A stretch of 64,000 nt of DNA from Paenibacillus_AB sp036577625. Lineage in GTDB: Bacteria > Bacillota > Bacilli > Paenibacillales > NBRC-103111. Numbering within the stretch: the first letter of the stretch is position 1; every line of letters starts with the position of its first letter. The stretch covers positions 71,105 to 135,104 of the forward strand of contig NZ_JARBDC010000042.1 of NCBI RefSeq assembly GCF_036577625.1. Direction: 5' to 3'. Below are positions 57,282 to 64,000 of this stretch, in pieces. The notes under the pieces are model-generated. The model saw nothing but the letters and a program-made list of their open reading frames with translations, was not told where the DNA came from and ran no database searches. The translations under genes and the position numbers were made by a program.

Positions 57282-59075
57282 ATGGCGAACAAAGACGTCT
57301 TGATGGACAATGCGGAGGAAGAGGCGAGGCGGGAAAGCGCTCGCCGCGCCGTTCGGGAAGACGAGCGGCTCGAGCGGCGGATCGCCTGGTGGCGGGAAGC
57401 GCGCGTCGGCCTGTTCATTCATTGGGGGCTGTATTCGGAGCTCGGCGGATATTGGAAAGGCAAAGAAGTGGAGGGCGCCTACGGCGAACATATTCAGCTG
57501 CGGGCCCGGATTCCGGTTTCGGAATACGAGCAGGTGGCGCAGCGGTTCAATCCGGCGAAGTTTAACGCCGACGAATGGGTCGCGGCGGCCAAAAACGCGG
57601 GATTGAACTATATCGTCGTGACGGCCAAGCACCACGACGGGTTCGCGATGTACGACTCGAAGGCGAGCGATTTCAACATCGTGAAAAAGACGCCTTTCGG
57701 CCGAGACCCGATGAAGGAGCTCGCCGCCGCCTGCGCGCGCGAACGGATCAGGCTGTGCTTCTACTACTCCCATTCGATGGATTGGCATCACCCCGACTCG
57801 CAAGGGAACACGTGGGATTACCCGGGCAATATAGGAGCCTACGACACGCTGGAAGCTTGGGTGAACGACGACGACAAGCGGACCCGCTATGAACGGTATT
57901 TGGAGCAAAAGGCGTACCCCCAGGTCGCGGAGCTGCTGACGCAGTACGGTCCCGTCGGCATTCTGTGGTTCGATTGCGGACATAAAGTGACGGACGAGCA
58001 GGGACGGAAATTCGTCGACCTCGTCCGCGGCCTGCAGCCGGACTGTCTGGTCAACCGGCGCGTGCGCAGGGAAGGGTTCGGCGATTACGGCAACAGCGGC
58101 GACAATCAGCTGCACGTCCGCGTTCCTCGCAAAGACTGGGAATCGATCGCGACGCTGAACCATTCCTGGGGCTACAAGAAGAACGACATCGATTGGAAGT
58201 CGGCCGGGCAGATCGTGCGCAACATGATCGACGTCGCGAGCAAAAACGGCAATTTCCTGATCAACGTCGGGCCGACCGGCGAGGGCGAATTCGATGCGAA
58301 GTCGTTGGAGCTGCTGGGGGAAATCGGCGCCTGGATGCGGCGTCACGGGGAAAGCATTTACGGCACGACCGCCGGTCCGATCGGCATCCCGCCGTGGGGG
58401 CGATGCACGGCCAAAGGGCGAACGCTTTATTTGCACGTATGGCATTGGCCGCCCGGAGGCGAGCTCGTCGTGCCCGGCGTCCGCAACCGGATCGAACGGG
58501 CGTATTTGCTGGCCGATCCGGACAAACGGCCGCTTACCTGCAGCCGGCTGAACGAGGACGACGTCGCCATAGCGGTCGGCGATACGCCGGACGACCCGAT
58601 TTCGACCGTAATCGCCTTGGAATACGAAGGCGCCGCCGACATGAACCCGCTGACGCGGCTGTACGGCAGCGACTATCGGAACGTATTCGGCGTTTTCGAC
58701 GGGGACGTTCACGGGCGGAAGCTGCGTTACGATACGGGGAAAAGAGGGCGGGACAACGTGACGGACTGGTCCGACGCCGGCGATTGGGTCGGGTGGGAGC
58801 TGCGCGCCCCGGAGCCCGGGCGTTACCGGCTGGAGGCGTCCTACGCCGCCCCGGCCGAAGCGGCGGGAGGCGTCTTCGTCGTATCGATCGCGGGCAACCG
58901 GGTCGCCGCGACCGTTCGCGCGACGGCGGACTGGCACGATTTCCGCGCGGACGAAATCGGCACGGTCGTTATCGAGGCGGCCGGCGCGTACACGCTCCGC
59001 GTCGACGCCGAAACGATTCCGGGCCAGGCTTTAATGAATTTGCGTTATATCGCGCTGGACCGGATCGACGGTTAA
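57282..59075 (+). CDS. Glycoside hydrolase family 29 (alpha-L-fucosidase) with C-terminal beta domain
   Basis: 597 residues from ATG 57282; the frame runs further upstream but only AGGGGAGCG near 57267 is a plausible ribosome site. The catalytic (beta/alpha)8 part starts WWREARVGLFIHWGLYSELG, contains VTAKHHDGFAMYDSK and the nucleophile Asp231 in GILWFDCGHK, and ends with NFLINVGPTGEGEF. After ~370 come a beta-sandwich and a further C-terminal carbohydrate-binding-like domain (WSDAGDWVGWELRAPEPGRY then RLEASYAAP). No signal peptide, so it works inside the cell on fucosylated oligosaccharides. A single-gene unit with a strong terminator. It complements GH95 at 22773, which uses the inverting mechanism. 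Confidence 0.93.
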   Translation: MANKDVLMDNAEEEARRESARRAVREDERLERRIAWWREARVGLFIHWGLYSELGGYWKGKEVEGAYGEHIQLRARIPVSEYEQVAQRFNPAKFNADEWVAAAKNAGLNYIVVTAKHHDGFAMYDSKASDFNIVKKTPFGRDPMKELAAACARERIRLCFYYSHSMDWHHPDSQGNTWDYPGNIGAYDTLEAWVNDDDKRTRYERYLEQKAYPQVAELLTQYGPVGILWFDCGHKVTDEQGRKFVDLVRGLQPDCLVNRRVRREGFGDYGNSGDNQLHVRVPRKDWESIATLNHSWGYKKNDIDWKSAGQIVRNMIDVASKNGNFLINVGPTGEGEFDAKSLELLGEIGAWMRRHGESIYGTTAGPIGIPPWGRCTAKGRTLYLHVWHWPPGGELVVPGVRNRIERAYLLADPDKRPLTCSRLNEDDVAIAVGDTPDDPISTVIALEYEGAADMNPLTRLYGSDYRNVFGVFDGDVHGRKLRYDTGKRGRDNVTDWSDAGDWVGWELRAPEPGRYRLEASYAAPAEAAGGVFVVSIAGNRVAATVRATADWHDFRADEIGTVVIEAAGAYTLRVDAETIPGQALMNLRYIALDRIDG

Positions 59076-59090
59076 ACAGCGGCGGCGTAT

Positions 59091-59120
59091 TAGAAAACTC
59101 CCCGGGAGGGGAGTTTTCTA
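59091..59120. terminator. Bidirectional terminator between GH29 and IclR
   Basis: TAGAAAACTCCCC (59091-59103) and GGGGAGTTTTCTA (59108-59120) form a perfect 13 bp stem with a GGGA loop. A/T-rich outer ends give short T-runs in both directions. Confidence 0.85.
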
Positions 59121-59154
59121 GTGCAGCGTCGGGTTCGTGACCGATCCGCCGGCG

Positions 59155-59928
59155 TCAACGATCGTCGGCGCGTCCGAACAGCCGGGAAATATCGATGGCG
59201 GACCGCTTCACTTGCTCGCCGACGCGCGGAATGTCGTGGACGGGCAGATCGGCGCGCAGACCGGTCACGCTGATCGAAGCTTTCAGCCCGTTCCGATGAT
59301 CGAGAATCGGCGCGCCGATGCAGCGGATGCCGTACTCGTCCTCCTCGTCGTCGACCGCATAGCCGAGCTCCCGCACTTTGCGCAGCTCCGCCTTCAGCTC
59401 CTGGGGATTCGTTATCGTATTTTCGGTTTTTTCCGCCAGTCCTTGCGCCGCGACGATCCGGTCGAGCTCCTCCTCCGGAATATGGGCGGCGAGCGCTTTG
59501 CCGACGCCGGATGCGTGCAGGGGAAGGCGCTGCCCGATATAGGTCGAAAATTTGACGAATCCGCGCTTCTCCACCTTCTCGACGTACATCGCCTCGCCGT
59601 TGTCCAATACGGCCAGATGGACGGTAAATCCGGTTTCGTGCAGCAGCTTTTCCATATAGGGCTTGGCCGCCTCGCGAATTTCGATTTTGTTCAGCACGCC
59701 GAGTCCGATATGAATGAATTTGTTGCCAAGCGTATATTTGCCGTCTTCCGTTTTCGTAATGTAATGATGCGTGTCCAGCGTATTCAAAATGAAAAAGACG
59801 CTCGTTTTCGGAATGTCCACCATCTTGCACAGCTCGCTCACGCCGATCGGCTCGTCGCATGCGGCCAACGTTTCGATAATGGCGATCGCCTTCTCGAGCG
59901 CGGGGACATTGTACTTATTCGTAGCCAT
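59155..59928 (-). CDS. IclR-family transcriptional regulator
   Basis: 257 residues from ATG 59928, with GAGGTGCG upstream; an ATG 12 nt further up is also possible. Winged helix at ~5-70 (ALEKAIAIIETLAACDEPIG, VDIPKTSVFFILNTLDTHHY). The effector domain has YVEKVEKRGFVKFSTYIGQR, LPLHASGVGKALAAH and GIRCIGAPILDHRNGLKASI. The family senses small carboxylic or sugar-acid compounds, including KDG in pectin regulons (KdgR). Here it lies downstream of the M29 aminopeptidase, separated by a terminator, so its target is not evident. Confidence 0.93.
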   Translation of the reverse strand: MATNKYNVPALEKAIAIIETLAACDEPIGVSELCKMVDIPKTSVFFILNTLDTHHYITKTEDGKYTLGNKFIHIGLGVLNKIEIREAAKPYMEKLLHETGFTVHLAVLDNGEAMYVEKVEKRGFVKFSTYIGQRLPLHASGVGKALAAHIPEEELDRIVAAQGLAEKTENTITNPQELKAELRKVRELGYAVDDEEDEYGIRCIGAPILDHRNGLKASISVTGLRADLPVHDIPRVGEQVKRSAIDISRLFGRADDR

Positions 59929-60021
59929 GCGGCAGCGCACCTCGTTCGGAATAGGTTCCGCACCCAGTATACCATCAAACCTCCGGCTTTAATATACATT
60001 TTCGCGCCCCCGAAAAACGGG

Positions 60022-60071
60022 AAAAACGGCAGTCGCCGCCGACCGACCCGCGAGGTCGGACCGGCGGCGAC
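60022..60071 (-). terminator. Terminator after the M29 aminopeptidase
   Basis: GTCGCCGCC (60032-60040) pairs with GGCGGCGAC (60063-60071) and inside it CCGACC with GGTCGG. On the minus strand a TTTTT run (60026-60022) follows shortly after. Confidence 0.7.
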
Positions 60072-60099
60072 GATGCCGGGCGGCAAGCCGTCCGTTCGT

Positions 60100-61332
60100 T
60101 TAAAACGCCCAATTTCCTTTTTGAAAGACCGGCTCCCGCGTTCCGTCCGCCGTTATGCCGTAAATGTCCAGCTCGCCCGAGCCGACCATGAAGTCGGTAT
60201 GCGCCATGCTGACGTTCAGTCCGGCTTCCGCAAGCCGCTCCGGCGTCATGCCGACTCCGCCCTCGACGCAGGCCGTATACGCGCTGCCGACGGCGAGATG
60301 GCACGAGGCGTTTTCGTCGAACAGCGTTTTGTAAAACAAGATGTTGGATTCGGAAATCGGAGAACGGTGCGGCACGAGCGCCACTTCGCCGAGATAGCGC
60401 GCGCCTTCGTCGGTGTCGAGCAGTCCCTTCAGCGTTTCTTCGCCCTTCGCGGCGGTTACGTTCACGACGCGTCCGTTCTCGAACGTAAACGTGAAATCTT
60501 CGATCATGTTGCCGCTGTAGCTGAGCGGCTTCGTGCTCGTCACCGTGCCGTTCACGCCGGTCCGCTTCGGCGCCGTATACACTTCCTCCGTCGGCAGGTT
60601 CGGGACGAACCAGGTGCCCTGTTCGTTTTGCTTGCTGCCGCCGAGCCAAATATGACGGTCCGGCAGCTCGATCGTCAGATCGGTGCCCGGGGCGATATAA
60701 TGGAGCGCGGCGTACTGCTTGCCGTTCAAATAAGCGGCGCGCCGCTTCAGCTCGCGAATGTGCTCCTCCCACAGCGCGAGCGGGTCGGGCCGGTCGGCCC
60801 GCACCATTTTGAAAATCGCGTCCCACAGCCGCTCGACCTGCTCCTCTTCGGGGAGGCCGGGAAATACTTTGGCCGCCCACGCCTTCGACGGCGTCGTCGC
60901 CAAATTCCAGCTTACCTTGAACGCCCTCGCCAGCGCGCTGTACGGAGCGAGCGCCTGACGGGTCGTTTTGTTCGCGTTCACCATTTTTTGCTGGGAAACG
61001 CCCTTCAGCAAATCCGGGTCCGCCGACGTAATCGTAACGAACGCCGCGCCTTGCCGCGCCAGCTCGATTTTTTCGCCCGCCGTCCATTTCGGCTCCTCGA
61101 GGAACGATTCCTCGGGGGCGAGATCGTAGGCGATGCGGGACGTCTCGTCGTCGCTCCAGCGCACTTTGACCGAGTAAGCGCCGGCTTCGTACGCTTTTCG
61201 CACGACGCAGCGCGTCAGCTCCGCCGAATCGAGCGACGCCTGCACCATAAGCGTCTGCCTTTTCTGCACGTTGGCGCCGACCTTGACGATCAGCTCGGCA
61301 TAATTTTCCAATTTTTGTTTGAATGTCAGCAT
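60100..61332 (-). CDS. M29-family metallo-aminopeptidase (AmpS/AmpT type)
   Basis: 410 residues, full length. Cleaves N-terminal residues from peptides in the cytoplasm with two metal ions. The predicted metal ligands are all present: Glu250 in PTEEVYTAP, Glu316 in GEVALVPH, His345 in NASCHLAVGSAY, and His378 with Asp380 in AHTDFMVGS. AGGGAGG precedes the ATG. A sigma-54-type promoter lies about 100 bp upstream and the gene of a sigma-54 activator lies immediately before it, so it appears to be a dedicated target of that activator. That is an unusual mode of control for a housekeeping-type peptidase and suggests use of peptides as nitrogen or carbon source. Confidence 0.95.
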   Translation of the reverse strand: MLTFKQKLENYAELIVKVGANVQKRQTLMVQASLDSAELTRCVVRKAYEAGAYSVKVRWSDDETSRIAYDLAPEESFLEEPKWTAGEKIELARQGAAFVTITSADPDLLKGVSQQKMVNANKTTRQALAPYSALARAFKVSWNLATTPSKAWAAKVFPGLPEEEQVERLWDAIFKMVRADRPDPLALWEEHIRELKRRAAYLNGKQYAALHYIAPGTDLTIELPDRHIWLGGSKQNEQGTWFVPNLPTEEVYTAPKRTGVNGTVTSTKPLSYSGNMIEDFTFTFENGRVVNVTAAKGEETLKGLLDTDEGARYLGEVALVPHRSPISESNILFYKTLFDENASCHLAVGSAYTACVEGGVGMTPERLAEAGLNVSMAHTDFMVGSGELDIYGITADGTREPVFQKGNWAF

Positions 61333-61429
61333 GGTTCGATTCCTCCCTGTTTGTGCGCCGGCCGTTTGCCGCCGGTCGATAGACGCGCGTCTTGTTCGTC
61401 ATGATTGTATCCGGGCGCCCGACCGATTA

Positions 61430-61448
61430 TTAGCAAAAATCGTGCCGG
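61430..61448 (-). promoter_or_regulatory. Sigma-54 (-24/-12) promoter of the M29 aminopeptidase gene
   Basis: On the minus strand CCGGCACGATTTTTGCTAA matches the RpoN consensus TGGCACG-N4-TTGCW with a single mismatch. The invariant GG (61446-61445) and GC (61434-61433) are 10 bp apart as required. It lies in the gap between the activator gene and the aminopeptidase, pointing to the latter. Confidence 0.85.
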
Positions 61449-61485
61449 ACTGTCGCGAACGGTCGCCGGGATGCGATCGGCCCGG

Positions 61486-63192
61486 CTACAGCCCGAGCCG
61501 TTTCAGCTTGTTGTACAGCGTCGCCCTCGAAATGCCCAGCCGCTTCGCCAGGGCGAGCTTGTTGCCGCCCTCCCGCTCGAGCGCATCCGCAAGCAGCCGC
61601 TTCTCGTAGGCGTCGAGCTTGTCCTGGTACGAGCCGTCCCGATCGGGAGGCGGCAGCGGGCGGTCGGCTGCGGGGAAGACGGCCGCTCTCCCCAGGACGG
61701 CCGCGGGCAAATGGTCCCGGCTCAACTCGCCGCCGGACGAAAACACGACGAGCCGCTCGATCGCGTTGCGCAGCTCGCGGACGTTGCCGGGCCAGTCGTA
61801 CGCGATCAGCTCCCGGACGACGTCGTCCGGGAACACCTCGACCGGCCGGTCGTACTGAAGCGAAAACTCGTGCAGAAACGACTGCGCCAGGTGGGCGATG
61901 TCTTCCTTGCGGCCGCGAAGCGGCGGGATGTCGAGCGTAACGACGTTGAGCCGGTAGTACAAATCTTCGCGGAACTTGCCGTCCGCGATCATCGCCTTCA
62001 AATCGCGGTTCGTCGCCGCGACGATCCGGCAGTCGGCGCGCAGCAGCCGCGATCCGCCGACCGGAAAGTACGTTTTCTCCTGCAGCACCCGCAGCAGCTT
62101 CACCTGCAGGTCGAGCGGCATTTCGCCGATTTCGTCGAGAAACAGCGTGCCGCCCTCGGCCAGCTCGATTTTGCCCTTTTTCCCTTTCGGGTCGGCTCCG
62201 GAGAAAGCGCCCTTCTCGTAGCCGAACAGCTCGCTTTCGAACAGCGCGTGCGGAATCGCCCCGCAGTTGATGGCGATGAACGGGGCGTCCCGCCCCTCGC
62301 GCAAATCGTGGATCGCCTTGGCGAACAGCTCCTTGCCGGTGCCGCTTTCACCCGTAATGAGCGCGGTCGCTTTCGTCGCGGCGATTTTGCGCACCGTTTC
62401 GATGCAGTCGAGGATCGCCCGGCTCGTCCCCCGGATGGGCAAAAACGGATCGACCGAAGGGTCGAGCCGCGCGACCTCGCGGCGCAAATGATGCACCTTC
62501 GACGTCATATGCTGCAGCTCCTGCTGCATGCGGACTTGCGTCGTGATGTCCGACTCGACCGCGACCGCGCCGACGATGCGGCCGTCCAGCCGAACCGGAT
62601 CGGCGTTGATGAGCGAAAACAGGTCCGGCCTCGGCCGATGCCGCTTCCGGCGCACCGATTCGCCGGTGCGCAGCGTGCGGAGCGATTGCAGCGCGTCCTC
62701 CCGGAAAAAGGCGGCGGCGGGCTTGCCGACGATATCGTCTTTGGCGATCGCGAACAGCCGCTCGGCTTCGTCCGTCCATTCCGCCACGCGGCCTTCCTCG
62801 TCGATGAGCGTCAGCGCGCCCTCCGCCGCGCGCAGCGTCGTATCGAAGTACGCCCGCAACAGGCGGTAGCTGTCGATCGCGGCCCGGAGCATGTCCGCGG
62901 CGGCGGCGTAGCCGATCGGCTCGCCGTCCTTCGCGACGAGCAGCAGCTGGCTGCGCGAGAGCGAACGGGCGGCGTCCGCGAGCGGCGCATCGTGCGGGAC
63001 GACGGGCACTTTGGCGCCGGCCGGCAGGACCGCCGTTTCGTCGCCGCCCTCGGGGACATGGTAATAATCCGTTCCGGCTCGGACGAAGCGCACGCGGCGT
63101 TCGTCGCCGCGTCCGTCCGGTCGTTCGCCCTGCCGGACGACGACGAAATCGGTGCGCATAACGCGCCCCAGCTCGGGCAAATGATGGTTCAT
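61486..63192 (-). CDS. Sigma-54-dependent transcriptional activator (CBS/PAS-AAA-Fis architecture)
   Basis: 568 residues. An N-terminal ~110-residue region looks CBS-like (VPVVPHDAPLADAARSLSRS, LLLVAKDGEPIGYAAAADML). A PAS domain follows at ~120-225 (GALTLIDEEGRVAEWTDEAE). The AAA+ domain has Walker A GESGTGKELFAKAI, the sigma-54 contact loop as GAFSGAD rather than GAFTGAD, Walker B GGTLFLDEIGEMPLDLQ and an R-finger region. The C-terminal Fis-type HTH is EREGGNKLALAKRLGISRAT. Known of the family: needs ATP hydrolysis to open sigma-54 promoters. A matching promoter lies just downstream in front of the M29 gene. The signal is not known; PrdR- and RocR-like relatives respond to amino acids. Confidence 0.95.
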   Translation of the reverse strand: MNHHLPELGRVMRTDFVVVRQGERPDGRGDERRVRFVRAGTDYYHVPEGGDETAVLPAGAKVPVVPHDAPLADAARSLSRSQLLLVAKDGEPIGYAAAADMLRAAIDSYRLLRAYFDTTLRAAEGALTLIDEEGRVAEWTDEAERLFAIAKDDIVGKPAAAFFREDALQSLRTLRTGESVRRKRHRPRPDLFSLINADPVRLDGRIVGAVAVESDITTQVRMQQELQHMTSKVHHLRREVARLDPSVDPFLPIRGTSRAILDCIETVRKIAATKATALITGESGTGKELFAKAIHDLREGRDAPFIAINCGAIPHALFESELFGYEKGAFSGADPKGKKGKIELAEGGTLFLDEIGEMPLDLQVKLLRVLQEKTYFPVGGSRLLRADCRIVAATNRDLKAMIADGKFREDLYYRLNVVTLDIPPLRGRKEDIAHLAQSFLHEFSLQYDRPVEVFPDDVVRELIAYDWPGNVRELRNAIERLVVFSSGGELSRDHLPAAVLGRAAVFPAADRPLPPPDRDGSYQDKLDAYEKRLLADALEREGGNKLALAKRLGISRATLYNKLKRLGL

Positions 63193-63573
63193 CAGCGGGC
63201 GTCCCTCCGGAACATGGTATCGGTCGGGGTCGTGCTCGTATTCGTATTTCTATTCGTATTCGGCCTTTCTAGTATAGATCTCGGCCGTGCAAGTGTAAAT
63301 ATTTTTGGACAGTTGGCTGCTTCGCCTGAGCAGCCGTTACGCTGCCGCTCGTCCGCAGGCGCTGTAGAAAGAGGCCAAGCGATCCGAGGCTGTCGGGAAA
63401 GCCGGTTATTTTCGATGCGGGCAAAAGGATCGCTCATTCCCGTATCGCGAGATGCGATCTGTTGATGGGATTTTTTCGGTTATGATGGAAAGCTTCCCGG
63501 CATACCGGAACCTCCCGGTGATACTGGAGAACCTCCCCTTCCGCTCGAGCTAACACTGGAAAGTTCCTGGCAT

Positions 63574-63830
63574 ACTGGAAAACCTCACTCGAACAATGGA
63601 AAACCTTACTCGAAGATTGGGAAACCTTACTCGAACAATGGAAACATCACTCGAAGATTGGGAAACCTTACTTCGAACCAATGGAAACCTCACTTCGAAC
63701 CAATGGAAAACCTTACTTCGAACCAATGGAAACCTCACTTCGAACCAATGGAAACCTCACTTCGAACCAATGGAAACCTCACTTCGAACCAATGGAAAAC
63801 CTTACTCGAACATTGCAAAACCTTACTCTA
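63574..63830. repeat. Minisatellite, 21-23 bp unit, about 12 copies
   Basis: The best-kept unit is TGGAAACCTCACTTCGAACCAA (written as two pieces: TGGAAACCTCACTT and CGAACCAA), present several times without change in the centre. Variants with CTCGAACAA or CTCGAAGATT alternate toward the left. Units become more diverged at both ends (TGGAAAACTCTGTAACGC, TGGAATACCTCCCGCTAAT), a pattern of central expansion. Confidence 0.9.
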
Positions 63831-63904
63831 ATACTGGAAAACTCTGTAACGCTGGAATACCTCCCGCTAATTTTGTCGCTTTCCCGGCCGTCGGACACTT
63901 TAAC

Positions 63905-63981
63905 GTGAAATCCTCCCGTTAATTTCGCCCCAATCGCCTTTTTCGCCGATGTGGCGCCGATTTACCGGGAGCTTTTCCCGT
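63905..63981 (-). repeat. Dispersed repeat family B, partial copy 3 (reverse orientation)
   Basis: On the minus strand it reads ACGGGAAAAGCTCCCGGT, then TAAATCGGCGCC and ATCGGCGAAAAAGGCG, then AACGGGAGGATTT, matching the first half of copy 2. It sits next to the minisatellite, whose outer units (TGGAATACCTCCCG) look related to its hairpin arm. Confidence 0.65.
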
Positions 63982-64000
63982 TTATCCGAACCGATGTCTG

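Larger units (their letters stand above)
63193..64000. other. Noncoding right end: minisatellite and family B repeat
   Basis: 808 bp with no supported gene up to the window edge. The left 280 bp are unremarkable apart from short TATTCG repeats near 63240. The rest is the tandem array (63574-63830, with decayed units on both sides from ~63485 to ~63870) and a partial family B element in reverse orientation. Open frames across the array only reflect its repeats. Confidence 0.75.

Noticed and set aside
63574..63830. CRISPR array
   Set aside because: The 21-23 bp units follow each other directly with no unique spacers, and there are no cas genes. It is a minisatellite.
63596..63922. Short proteins read through the tandem array (repeats of ETSLRTNG or LTSNQWK)
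   Set aside because: They exist in two overlapping frames purely because of the repeat, and have no ribosome site.

Overview
The window looks like chromosomal DNA of a GC-rich, spore-former-type Firmicute, most like Paenibacillaceae (Cohnella/Paenibacillus grade). The reasons are strong GGAGG ribosome sites, TTGACA/TATAAT promoters, a CcpA-type cre box, Bacillus-like CysJ/CysI and cystine-uptake gene order, a LytS/LytR pair, many AraC regulators of the carbohydrate type, and lipoprotein sugar-binding proteins. The taxon is inferred; there is no rRNA or marker gene here. I saw no tRNA, rRNA, CRISPR array, prophage or insertion sequence.

Layout. (1) 1-3.5 kb: the tail of a GMC oxidoreductase, an AraC regulator divergent from a cytoplasmic sulfatase, and a frameshifted remnant of a sugar-binding protein. 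(2) 3.5-16.6 kb: a sulfur-acquisition block. It holds cysJ-cysI, a nitroreductase broken by one stop codon and its divergent HxlR regulator, a cystine/organosulfur ABC importer (ATPase, two permeases, lipoprotein), two NtaA/SnaA/DszA-type flavin monooxygenases, a two-domain sulfurtransferase, and a divergent regulator that fuses an excisionase-type HTH to an SsuA-like binding domain. (3) 17-32 kb: a pectin (rhamnogalacturonan/homogalacturonan) utilisation cluster with GH28, AraC, an esterase, GH43, GH95, a sugar-binding lipoprotein, a second GH43, a YetA/PcRGLX-type lyase and a CE8 pectinesterase. None of the enzymes has a signal peptide, so they should act inside the cell on imported oligosaccharides. 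(4) 32.5-37.1 kb: LytS/LytR and a CstA-family transporter, by analogy a pyruvate-sensing and uptake unit. (5) 37.2-42.5 kb: a small secreted protein, a complete GMC oxidoreductase, and an AraC regulator divergent from a DegT-family aminotransferase. (6) 43.3-48.3 kb: AraC, sugar-binding lipoprotein, DUF2264 protein and sulfatase. (7) 48.4-53.4 kb: a LacI-controlled operon of unknown pathway (TIM-barrel-like protein, FAD oxidoreductase, DUF4127 protein, LacI regulator) with a clear promoter and a palindromic operator. (8) 53.7-59.1 kb: a third sugar-binding lipoprotein with a cre box, two AraC regulators and a GH29 fucosidase. (9) 59.1-63.2 kb: an IclR regulator, an M29 aminopeptidase with a sigma-54 promoter, and the sigma-54 activator just upstream. 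(10) 63.2-64 kb: a noncoding stretch with a 21-23 bp minisatellite and dispersed repeats.

The long intergenic gaps carry dispersed repeats. Family A is a 189 bp element with 10 bp terminal inverted repeats, present twice. Family B is a hairpin-rich element present two and a half times, with a compensatory change in one stem. Family C is a single 136 bp element with inverted ends. A recurring oddity is that all three sugar-binding lipoproteins lack adjacent permease genes, so they must share membrane components encoded elsewhere.
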